Assembly: GCF_021538675.1 (NCBI RefSeq)
Contig: NZ_JAJUKH010000001.1
Span: 434,001-498,000 of the forward strand
DNA length: 64,000 nt
Direction of reading: 5' to 3'
Source of the DNA: Paenarthrobacter sp. AR 02
Lineage (GTDB): Bacteria; Actinomycetota; Actinomycetes; Actinomycetales; Micrococcaceae
A program made the translations under genes and the position numbers. This document shows positions 47,803 through 55,369 of this stretch, piece by piece. The notes beneath the pieces were generated by a model. It was not told the DNA's origin. It searched no databases and saw nothing but the letters and a program-made list of their open reading frames with translations. The stretch's first letter is position 1. Each line of letters starts with the position of its first letter.

Positions 47803-49932
47803 ATGGAAGCCCGCTCCGTCGAGTCCGCCAGCAGCCAACACCACGGTGACGCTCCGCAGTTGCGCAGCGAAGGAGCAGCGCATGGAGCAACGCATGGAGC
47901 AACGCCACCGTCAGCACCGACGCCGCGGACGACACTGGCGCGGATCGCCTTGGTAGGGGTGCATGGCTTCGGCGTCCATCACCTGCACAATCTCGAAAGG
48001 CTACGGGCGGAGGGCCTGGTGGACTTGGTCGCTGTGGCCGATCCCAACCCTCCGGCCCCGGGAACGCTGCCCGCGACAACGGCCGTGCATTCGAATCTGG
48101 GAGACCTGCTGGCCGGCAACCACTCCCCGGACGTCGTCATCGTGGCCACCCCCATCCAGACCCACGCACCCTTGGCCCTGTCCGTGCTGGCCGCCCAGGC
48201 CGACCTCTACCTGGAGAAGCCCCCGGTCGCCTCCATGAAGGACTTCCTCCATCTCCAGGAAGCTGCGAGCGCGGCCGGTCGAAGTGTTCAGATCGGTTTT
48301 CAGAGCCTGGGCTCGCACGCCCTGGCCGCACTGGACAAGCTGGCGAATGGCCAATCCTCGCCCGAACTTCCCCGAATAGGGACCCTCAAAGGCATCTCCG
48401 CCACCGGCCGATGGGTTCGGGATCGCGCCTATTACAAGCGCTCCCGTTGGGCGGGCAAGCGGAGTCTGGACGGCGTGGATGTGGTGGACGGCGTGGCAAC
48501 GAATCCGTTGGCCCACGCCATCGCTACGGCGCTGCGAATTGCCGGTGCACGGCACGCTGAGGATCTGGCCGTTGTGGACACCGATCTCTATCGCGCGAAC
48601 GACATCGAGGCGGACGACACCTCGGTAATCCGGATGCGTACCACCGCTGGATTGCCCATCACGTGTGCCCTCACGCTGTGCGCCACGGAGTCTGTGGAAC
48701 CGTACGTGACGCTTCACGGCACGGAAGGAACGGCGGTGTTCCATTACACGGAGGACCGCGTGACGGTTCGCACGGAAGACGGTGAAACCTCGCATATCTT
48801 TGGTCGCGATGACCTCACCGAAAACCTCTTGCAGCACCTGTCCGAAGGCACGCCGCTGCTCAGTCCGCTCGATCACAGTGGCGCGTTCATGCGCGTCCTG
48901 GAAGCCATCCGCACGGCCGATGAGCCGGCCCTCATCCCCACGGAAAACGTGGTCTGGGTGGGATCGGGCGATCAAGCACACGCCGTGATCCCTGGCATCG
49001 AGGACATCCTGGACCGCGCCACCCGTGCGCACGCCACCTTCTCCGAGCTGGGTCTGTCCTGGGCGCGGCCGGTCACGTCAGGGGCCGAGGCCCTGTTCGC
49101 CAACCCCGCCGACCAGCAAACCGCCCAGCCCGCCATCCCGGCTGCCGTCCTGCGCAGCGGAAGCGGCCTCCAGCCAAGCCTCTCCCCCCGGCCTTACCTG
49201 CACCCGGTGTCTACCCGGGCCGGAATTGTGGTGACCGACCAGCTGGCGTCGGACCACGCCTGGCATCTGGGTGCCGGATTCGCGCTGCAGGATGTGAACG
49301 GCAGCAACTTCTGGGGTGGTCGCAGCTATCGGAGGACCGCCGGAAAGTATGTTGACCTAGACGATCACGGCCGGGTGGACATCGCTGGCATAACCCGCGG
49401 GCACGACTACACGGAACTGGAGCTTGAGTGGTTCGGGGCCGACGGCAGCCTGCTCCTCAAGGAGCATCGCACCTTCAGTCGCAGCCTCATCAGCCCCACC
49501 ACGTGGCGGCTGGACATTCAGACCCAGCTGACCGCCGTCGTCGATGTCACGCTGGGGAGCCCGGGTTCGCATGGTGCCGCCGGCAGCGGCTACGGTGGCT
49601 TCTTTTGGCGGCTGCCTGTCAACGCTTCGCCGCGCGTCTTCTCCTCCACAGCCGAGGGTGAGCCGGCCGTGCATGGTTCCGTTTCGCCGTGGCTGGCTTG
49701 GTCGGGAGAGTTCGACGGCGGTCCGGCCACCTTGGTGTTCGGCGCGCCCCTGGAGTCCCCCGACCCGTGGTTCGTGCGGTGCAACGGTTACCCGGCAGTG
49801 GGTTCCGCCTTGGCCTGGGACACGGCGGTGGAACTGGCCCAGGGCACCTCCCTGGCGCGCACCAACACGGTGTGGATCAGTGATGGGTCTTTGGACGTGC
49901 ACCAGATCGAAGAGCTGGTAGCCAGCCGCTGA
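47803..49932 (+). CDS. Gfo/Idh/MocA oxidoreductase fused to a DUF6807 (PmoA-like) domain
   Basis: A 709-residue two-domain protein. Residues ~45-390 are an NAD(P)-dependent Gfo/Idh/MocA dehydrogenase: the dinucleotide loop LVGVHGFGVHHLHNL, ADPNPP at the second strand, the EKP motif YLEKPPVASM, and the sugar-binding helix DVVDGVATNPLAHAIATAL. Residues ~420-709 resemble DUF6807: RPYLHPVSTRAGIVVTD, DHAWHLGAGFALQDVNGSNF, WGGRSYRR. Probably it oxidises a sugar or uronate from the imported polysaccharide; the C-terminal domain's role is unknown. The start ATG 47803 has GAGGA 5 nt upstream. A close paralogue with the same fusion begins at 62413. Confidence 0.82.
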   Translation: MEARSVESASSQHHGDAPQLRSEGAAHGATHGATPPSAPTPRTTLARIALVGVHGFGVHHLHNLERLRAEGLVDLVAVADPNPPAPGTLPATTAVHSNLGDLLAGNHSPDVVIVATPIQTHAPLALSVLAAQADLYLEKPPVASMKDFLHLQEAASAAGRSVQIGFQSLGSHALAALDKLANGQSSPELPRIGTLKGISATGRWVRDRAYYKRSRWAGKRSLDGVDVVDGVATNPLAHAIATALRIAGARHAEDLAVVDTDLYRANDIEADDTSVIRMRTTAGLPITCALTLCATESVEPYVTLHGTEGTAVFHYTEDRVTVRTEDGETSHIFGRDDLTENLLQHLSEGTPLLSPLDHSGAFMRVLEAIRTADEPALIPTENVVWVGSGDQAHAVIPGIEDILDRATRAHATFSELGLSWARPVTSGAEALFANPADQQTAQPAIPAAVLRSGSGLQPSLSPRPYLHPVSTRAGIVVTDQLASDHAWHLGAGFALQDVNGSNFWGGRSYRRTAGKYVDLDDHGRVDIAGITRGHDYTELELEWFGADGSLLLKEHRTFSRSLISPTTWRLDIQTQLTAVVDVTLGSPGSHGAAGSGYGGFFWRLPVNASPRVFSSTAEGEPAVHGSVSPWLAWSGEFDGGPATLVFGAPLESPDPWFVRCNGYPAVGSALAWDTAVELAQGTSLARTNTVWISDGSLDVHQIEELVASR

Positions 49933-49953
49933 TTACCCGCTCCACGTCCCCGC

Positions 49954-50008
49954 GAGTTGGCATTTGATGACAATCCCAGCCCTTGTAATTGCCATCAAAT
50001 GCCAGCTC
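49954..50008. terminator. Convergent terminator hairpin overlapping the MFS stop codon
   Basis: Bases 49954-49969 pair with 49993-50008 (16 bp, one G-T wobble). After one A/C mismatch, CAAT (49971-49974) pairs with ATTG (49988-49991) over a 13-nt loop. The MFS stop codon and last codons lie in the right arm. It separates the convergent oxidoreductase and MFS genes. Confidence 0.8.
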
Positions 50009-51293
50009 GACGGGAACAGCGCCACAGCAGCAGCCCGATCACCGTGGCAGACGCCATGCCCAGCGCACCGGTGATGACCAGCCCCGTACGGACACCGAAA
50101 TCCTCGGTCAGCCAGCCGGCCAACAACCCACCCAAGGCGTGACCACCCAGGAGCAAGGGGAAGTAGAGGGCGAGGACCCGGCCGCGCACACTGGCCCCGG
50201 CTTCGAGCTGGACGGCAGTCGCTGCGCTGGTGAGGAATACCAGGGTCATGAAGCCCACCACCACCAGCATCACCACAAAGGACTCCTGGCTCGGCATGAG
50301 GGCGGCCACCAACTGGCTCAGGCCAAAGAGCCCGGCGCTGGCAACGATCCCCTTGCGGCCAAACCTCTTGATCCTGGTCGCGATCAAGGCACCAGCCAGG
50401 GCTCCGAGCGCGCTGACGGTGTTGAAGAGGCCGAACCCGGCCGGACCGCTGTGCCACACCCGGTCAGCGAAGGCCGCCAGGACAACGGGCCCGTTCATGC
50501 CGAAGGCGCCCAGCAGACCGGCCAGGAGCATGGTGAGGAGAAGTGGTGGACGGGCACGGACGAAGCGGAATCCGGCCAGAACCTGGCCGCGGCCTTTCCT
50601 GTGGCCGTGCGGTTCCGGGGTGTGGTGGAGCTCCCCCGGACGGATGGACCCGATCAACACCAGGACCGTTGCGCCAAGTCCCGCGTTGGCGGCGAAGGCA
50701 GCGGCCGGTCCTGCATGGGCAATCACCACACCCGCCAGCGCCGGACCGGCCATGGCGCCCAGTTGCCCGATGGCACTGTTCAGCCCGATGGCCGCCGGCA
50801 GTCCGGCGTCGCCTACCACTTCATTGACGAAGACCTGCCTGGCCGGCCCGTCGATGGCACTGGTGATTCCCAGAGCGACGCAGGAAGCGTAGACCACCCA
50901 CACGTCCGTGCCGCCCGCCGCATTCCACACCGCAAGGCCGGCAGCAAGCACCACGGCGACGGACTGGCATAGCAGCAGGATTCGACGTTTGGGGAAGATG
51001 TCCACCAGCACCCCGCTGACGGGGCCCACCACCAGCATCGGAAGGAACTGAAGCGCAACGGCCAGGCCTACCGCAGCCGGGCTGCCAGTGAGCTGGAGGA
51101 CCAACCAGTCCTGAGCGAGCCGCTGCATCCAGACGCCACCGCTTCCCACCAAGGAGAGGGTGACGAAGATCCGGTAATTGTGGTGCCGCAGCGGGTAGTG
51201 CCAGGACTCCGTGGAGCGGGCACGCGCGGTGCGGGTCCTGGTGGATTGGGGGCGGGGTGGGAACGGGCGGGGTGGGAACGGGCGCGGCGACAC
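49995..51293 (-). CDS. MFS transporter
   Basis: A 432-residue major facilitator protein with about 11-12 helices, of the enterobactin-exporter-like (MFS_3) group. The helix 2-3 loop VLVDIFPKRRILLLCQ is the family motif A, and IDGPARQVFVNEVVG is typical of the group. Drug or metabolite efflux is usual for this group; given its place at the end of polysaccharide cluster 2, sugar or product transport is possible. The N-terminal PRPFPPRPFPP repeat has no ribosome binding site upstream of its GTG, so the real start may be further in (near the ESWHYPLRHHNYR segment). It starts 30 bp after the DUF624-like gene. Confidence 0.83.
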   Translation of the reverse strand: MSPRPFPPRPFPPRPQSTRTRTARARSTESWHYPLRHHNYRIFVTLSLVGSGGVWMQRLAQDWLVLQLTGSPAAVGLAVALQFLPMLVVGPVSGVLVDIFPKRRILLLCQSVAVVLAAGLAVWNAAGGTDVWVVYASCVALGITSAIDGPARQVFVNEVVGDAGLPAAIGLNSAIGQLGAMAGPALAGVVIAHAGPAAAFAANAGLGATVLVLIGSIRPGELHHTPEPHGHRKGRGQVLAGFRFVRARPPLLLTMLLAGLLGAFGMNGPVVLAAFADRVWHSGPAGFGLFNTVSALGALAGALIATRIKRFGRKGIVASAGLFGLSQLVAALMPSQESFVVMLVVVGFMTLVFLTSAATAVQLEAGASVRGRVLALYFPLLLGGHALGGLLAGWLTEDFGVRTGLVITGALGMASATVIGLLLWRCSRRAGI

Positions 51294-51323
51294 GGGGAGG
51301 TCTGCTCGATTCAGCGGGTTGGC

Positions 51324-51965
51324 CTAGCGGTGGGATCGGATCTTGATGGCGGCTGCCGCGAGCACCAGGGTTCCGGGCACAATCACGAACAGCGCCTGCA
51401 GCATCCAGACAAAAACAACGGCCATCAACAAGGCGGCGAGAAGGAGCAGCGAGCCACTCCAGTCACGCAGCGAATCGCTCTTCGCGCCGGCATACGCCGC
51501 CGCCCAGCGCTGGGTACCCGGAACGTCCGCGGGCACATCGCCCTCGTCCTCGTTCCATGCCAGCTGGCCACTCCAATTGGCCGTGGTGCGCAGCAGGAGC
51601 ACCGCACCGGCTGCCGCCAGAATGACTGTGGCGGGCAGGATCGCAGCCCGTCCCGGCAGTTGCCCCACCAGCGCGAGCAGCAGGTTCAGGACAATCACGA
51701 CGGCGGCTGCCGCCGTCGTGATTCCCAGCTTCCAACTGCCGGGCAGCGCCTTACGGAAGTTCCCCCACAAGCTGCGCAGGGAATCGTCCCTGCCGCTGAG
51801 GTGCCTTTCCAGATGCGCGACGCCAGCTGCATAGGCAGCCGGCGCCGTCACCAGAGGGACGGAGAGCAGGAGCACAATGACTCCGGCCAGGATGGTTTCG
51901 GAGAACAGCGCAAAACGGTTGACCGGGATGCCTGGTGTTCCGGTTGACGTGCCAATGGTGCTCAT
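51324..51965 (-). CDS. DUF624/YesL-like membrane protein
   Basis: A 213-residue membrane protein with about five hydrophobic helices (FSETILAGVIVLLLSVPLVT first, LLLLAALLMAVVFVWMLQAL and a final FVIVPGTLVLAAAAIKIRS). The first helix followed by TAPAAYAAGVAHLERHLSG and SLWGNFRKALPGSW parallels YesL proteins, though identity is weak. It follows the permease gene by 11 bp in cluster 2, the same kind of position that the yesL-like gene has in cluster 1. Function unknown. Confidence 0.68.
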   Translation of the reverse strand: MSTIGTSTGTPGIPVNRFALFSETILAGVIVLLLSVPLVTAPAAYAAGVAHLERHLSGRDDSLRSLWGNFRKALPGSWKLGITTAAAAVVIVLNLLLALVGQLPGRAAILPATVILAAAGAVLLLRTTANWSGQLAWNEDEGDVPADVPGTQRWAAAYAGAKSDSLRDWSGSLLLLAALLMAVVFVWMLQALFVIVPGTLVLAAAAIKIRSHR

Positions 51966-51976
51966 TGCCCGTTCCC

Positions 51977-52897
51977 CTAGCCCTTGAGTCCTTGGGTGGA
52001 AACACCCTCGACGATGTAGCGCTGGAACACCAGGAAGAACACCAGCACGGGAAGGAGCGCCAGCACGGACATGGCGATCATGGCGCCATAGTCGGAGCTC
52101 TGGGTCTGGTCCACGAAGAGCCGCAAAGCCAGGGGCAATGGGTACTTCTCGGGAGTGTTCAGGTACAGCAAGGGGCCCAGGAAGTCGTTCCAGCTCCAGA
52201 TGAAGGAGAAGATCGAGGTGGAGATCAGCGCGGGCTTCATCAGCGGCAGCATGATGGACCCGAAGATCCGGGCGTGCCCGGCACCATCAATGCGCGCCGC
52301 TTCGTCCAGTTCGGCCGGGAGGCCTCGCATGAACTGGACCATGAGGAACACAAAGAAGGCATCCGCGGCAAGGAACTTACCGATCAGCAGCGGCACGTAG
52401 GTGTCCACAAGGCCGAGCTGTTGGAACACGATGTACTGCGGGATGATCACCACGTGGAACGGCAGAAGCAAGGTAGCGATCATCATGCCGAAGAACAGCC
52501 CGCGGCCGGGGAAGTTGATCCGGGCGAAAGCGTAGGCGGAAACGGAGGCGGACAGTACGGTGCCCACTACAGCGCCAACAGCCAGGATCAGGGAGTTGGT
52601 GAAGAACGTCAGCGTGGAGACACCACCGATGCCGTCCATGGCGGTGGCGAAGTTGTCGAAGCTGAAGTTGGCTGACCAGAGGGCGTTGTTGGCCCCGCCG
52701 ATCTCGGAGTTCGGCTTGAAGGACGAAGCGATCATCCAGATAGCCGGGTAGAGAACCATTACCACCAGCGCCAAGGCAACGATGTGGAAGATGGCGCTCT
52801 TGATCCGCTTGGCCGTGACGGACTCGGACTTCGGGTTGTACACCGGAGCCTGCGTGGCCGCCGGAGTGGACTGGGTGGGGGTTGCCATTGTTGTCAC
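51977..52897 (-). CDS. Carbohydrate ABC transporter permease (MalG type), cluster 2
   Basis: A 306-residue CUT1 permease with six helices. The EAA loop is ELDEAARIDGAGHARIFGSI. The protein ends in the conserved FQRYIVEGVSTQGLKG. The GTG start overlaps the stop of the partner permease (GTGA), giving coupled translation. It forms the channel with the 52894-53844 product and receives substrate from the lipoprotein encoded at 53876-55162. Confidence 0.92.
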   Translation of the reverse strand: MTTMATPTQSTPAATQAPVYNPKSESVTAKRIKSAIFHIVALALVVMVLYPAIWMIASSFKPNSEIGGANNALWSANFSFDNFATAMDGIGGVSTLTFFTNSLILAVGAVVGTVLSASVSAYAFARINFPGRGLFFGMMIATLLLPFHVVIIPQYIVFQQLGLVDTYVPLLIGKFLAADAFFVFLMVQFMRGLPAELDEAARIDGAGHARIFGSIMLPLMKPALISTSIFSFIWSWNDFLGPLLYLNTPEKYPLPLALRLFVDQTQSSDYGAMIAMSVLALLPVLVFFLVFQRYIVEGVSTQGLKG

Positions 52898-53844
52898 TTT
52901 GAATCACCGCTGTAGTGGACCCAGGACTTGGAGGTCTTGAAGAAGATCAGCGTGATGATGCCGACCGCGATCACTAGGAGCCAGGCCATTGCCGAGGCAT
53001 AGCCCATCCGGAAATCGCTGAACCCGCGCAAGTACAGGTAGAGGGTATAGAAAAGGGTGGAGCCTGCGGGACCGCCTTCACCGTTGGAAATGATGTAGGC
53101 CGAGGCGAAGATCTGGAACGCGTGGATGGTTTCCATGAGCAGGTTGAAGAAGATCACCGGGGAGAGCATGGGCCAGGTGATGTTGATGAACTTCCTGACC
53201 GGCCCGGCACCGTCCATGGACGCGGCCTCATAAAGGTCTGCGGGAATCTGCTTGAGACCGGCCAGGAAGATCACCATCGGTGCCCCGAACTGCCACACGG
53301 TCAGCAGGATCATCATGCCCATGGTCATGTTGGGGTTGCCCACCCAGCCCCCGAGGTTGATGCCGAAGAACGACAACCCTTGGTCGACGGGACCGGAGTC
53401 ACCGAACATTGCTTTCCACACGATCGCGATGGACACGCTGGCCCCGATAAGGGACGGCGCGTAGAACGCTGACCTGTAGAAGCCCTGGCCTTTGCGCTTG
53501 CTGTTGAGGAGCATCGCGATCGCCAAGGCTGCGGCGAGCTTCAATGGCGTTCCGAACACCACGTACTGCAGGGTGACTCCCACTGATTGGAGGAAGCGCT
53601 CGTCCTGCAAGAGGGTGGTGTAGTTGTCCAGCCCGATCCATTTGGGGGCATCGAACAGGTTGTAGTTGGTGAAGGAGAGGTACAACGAGGAAATCATCGG
53701 ACCCACGGTCAGGGCGATGAATCCCAGCAGCCACGGCAACAGGAAGGTGTATCCGGCGCGGGCGTCCGCTCCCCGCCGCCGCGACGTGCGCGGTTGCGGG
53801 GCTGCGGACGAGGCACGCCTGCTCAGGGTTGGGCTTTGAGTCAC
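52894..53844 (-). CDS. Carbohydrate ABC transporter permease (MalF type), cluster 2
   Basis: A 316-residue CUT1 permease with six helices (GYTFLLPWLLGFIALTVGPM is the first). The EAA loop is DLYEAASMDGAGPVRKFINI. WIGLDNYTTLLQD is a typical first periplasmic segment. The N-terminus carries a basic SAAPQPRTSRRRGADAR tail. It starts 31 bp after the SBP gene with GTG. The permease pair is closely similar in plan to the pair at 58972-60832, suggesting related substrates. Confidence 0.92.
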   Translation of the reverse strand: MTQSPTLSRRASSAAPQPRTSRRRGADARAGYTFLLPWLLGFIALTVGPMISSLYLSFTNYNLFDAPKWIGLDNYTTLLQDERFLQSVGVTLQYVVFGTPLKLAAALAIAMLLNSKRKGQGFYRSAFYAPSLIGASVSIAIVWKAMFGDSGPVDQGLSFFGINLGGWVGNPNMTMGMMILLTVWQFGAPMVIFLAGLKQIPADLYEAASMDGAGPVRKFINITWPMLSPVIFFNLLMETIHAFQIFASAYIISNGEGGPAGSTLFYTLYLYLRGFSDFRMGYASAMAWLLVIAVGIITLIFFKTSKSWVHYSGDSK

Positions 53845-53875
53845 AAGATCAGTCCGTCAGTTGGGAAAGCCTGGA

Positions 53876-55162
53876 TCAGGCGTTCTGCTTGATGAGGTCT
53901 TCGGCTTCCTTGAACCACGCATCAGCTGCGCCGTCGATGGTCAGCTTGCCGTAGTTCAGGTCCGAACTGACCCGCTTGAACGTGGACTCCAGGGTGCCGA
54001 ATCCCACGATGGGCGGCTCGGGAGCGTCCTTCAGGTACTTCTCGATGGACTTCTCGTAATCCACCACCAACTTGTCCGTTCCTTCGAACGTGGTGCCGTC
54101 GCGCTGGGTCTTCGACGCCGGGACGCCGCGGGAGGTCTTGAAGATCTGGCCAACCTCGGGATCGTTGACCATGAAGTCGATGAAGCGGGCCGCAGCATCC
54201 TTGTACTTGGTCTTGGCGCTGGCCACCATGAGCATCGAGGGCTTCAGGAAGAGACCCAGGTTGTCGGGATCGTCGGAGGGCACGGGAACAAGCTTCAGTT
54301 CCTTGGCACCGCTGTCCGCGAGGTAACCGGCCATGAAGTTGTCCCAGGTGACTTCCGTTGCGGTGACGTTGGAACCGAACGGGGACTTTGGCAGCAACTG
54401 GGTGGTCTTGTCTTCGCCGACGATTGCTCCGGTGCCGCGCAGGTCCGCGCTGAGGTTCCACCACTTCTTCAGGTCGTCCTTGGAGAAACCAAGCTTTCCC
54501 TCATCGGTGAAGGCCTTGATGTTGTTCTGCCGCAGCCAGATGTTGAAGTTCCACCAAACACTGGTGTAGTCGGTGCCGCCGAAGAGCGTTCCGTTGCCCT
54601 TCTGTCCAACCTCGGCGAGGAAGGCGTTGAACTCCTTGTAGTTCCAGGAACCGTCCGGCTCGGCAATACCCAGCGAAGCGAGCTTCGCGGGATCGTAGTA
54701 GACAGCGAAGGCGTTGGTGCTGGTGGGGATGCCGAACGTCTTGCCCTTGATCTGGCCGGACGGAAGGAGTGACTTGTCGAATCCGTCGGTGTTGATCTTG
54801 ACCGTGCCGAGGTCCAGGAGCTGGTTCCGCTGGCCGTAATCGCGGAGGTATGAGAGGTCCCACTGCATGACGTCCGGGAGGCCACCGCCGGCGGCTTCGG
54901 TGGCGCGCTTCTGCCAGTAGCCTGCGAAGTCGGAGAAGTTGCCGTTGACTTTGATGTCCGGGTTCTTGGTCTCGAAGAGCGCAATGGCCTTGCGGGTCCG
55001 TTCTGCACGGTCGTCATTGCCCCACCAGGTGTAGGTGATGGTGACGGGCTTGTCCGCGGAACCGGTCTGGCCAGAGGACGAGGACTGGCCACAGGCCGAG
55101 AGGAACGCGGCAGATGCAGTGCCGAGAGCCACCGTGGTGAGGAATTTCCTTCTATCGATCAT
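53876..55162 (-). CDS. Extracellular solute-binding lipoprotein, cluster 2
   Basis: A 428-residue family 1 sugar-binding protein. MIDRRKFLTTVALGTASAAF and the lipobox LSAC give a lipoprotein signal with an Arg-Arg pair, possibly Tat-exported. Family segments include TITYTWWGNDDRAERTRKAI, DVMQWDLSYLRDYGQRN and RFIDFMVNDPEVGQIFKTSR. AAGGAGG lies 5 nt before ATG 55162, a near-perfect ribosome binding site. It is the first gene of cluster 2, divergent from the GH42 beta-galactosidase, so the ligand is probably a beta-galactoside or galactan oligosaccharide. Confidence 0.93.
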   Translation of the reverse strand: MIDRRKFLTTVALGTASAAFLSACGQSSSSGQTGSADKPVTITYTWWGNDDRAERTRKAIALFETKNPDIKVNGNFSDFAGYWQKRATEAAGGGLPDVMQWDLSYLRDYGQRNQLLDLGTVKINTDGFDKSLLPSGQIKGKTFGIPTSTNAFAVYYDPAKLASLGIAEPDGSWNYKEFNAFLAEVGQKGNGTLFGGTDYTSVWWNFNIWLRQNNIKAFTDEGKLGFSKDDLKKWWNLSADLRGTGAIVGEDKTTQLLPKSPFGSNVTATEVTWDNFMAGYLADSGAKELKLVPVPSDDPDNLGLFLKPSMLMVASAKTKYKDAAARFIDFMVNDPEVGQIFKTSRGVPASKTQRDGTTFEGTDKLVVDYEKSIEKYLKDAPEPPIVGFGTLESTFKRVSSDLNYGKLTIDGAADAWFKEAEDLIKQNA

Positions 55163-55247
55163 GAGAGCCTCCTTGCTCAGTTGGTGCAAGCTTGTGGAGT
55201 TCTCTACAACGTGGCAGTGATCTCGCTTACACTCGTTCTGAATCGAT

Positions 55248-55276
55248 ACAATAGCGGCAATACGGAATGTGGGCAA
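55248..55276 (-). promoter_or_regulatory. Promoter of the cluster 2 importer operon
   Basis: On the minus strand TTGCCC (55276-55271) and TATTGT (55253-55248) are exactly 17 bp apart. The -35 box overlaps the LacI-like operator at 55272-55285. Confidence 0.6.
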
Positions 55277-55285
55277 GCGTTTTCC
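55272..55285. promoter_or_regulatory. LacI/CRE-like operator between the SBP and GH42 genes
   Basis: GGCAAGCGTTTTCC matches the AAGCGTTTTC core seen at 58855 and 61075. It overlaps the -35 box of the importer promoter. A further AACGCGTT palindrome lies at 55290-55297. Confidence 0.65.
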
Positions 55286-55369
55286 AAAGAACGCGTTTTG
55301 ACCGATATTCTGCATTCATACGTTCAGCAGCACCCGCACCAGTTCGGCCAACCTGACGAAGGAGTCCCC

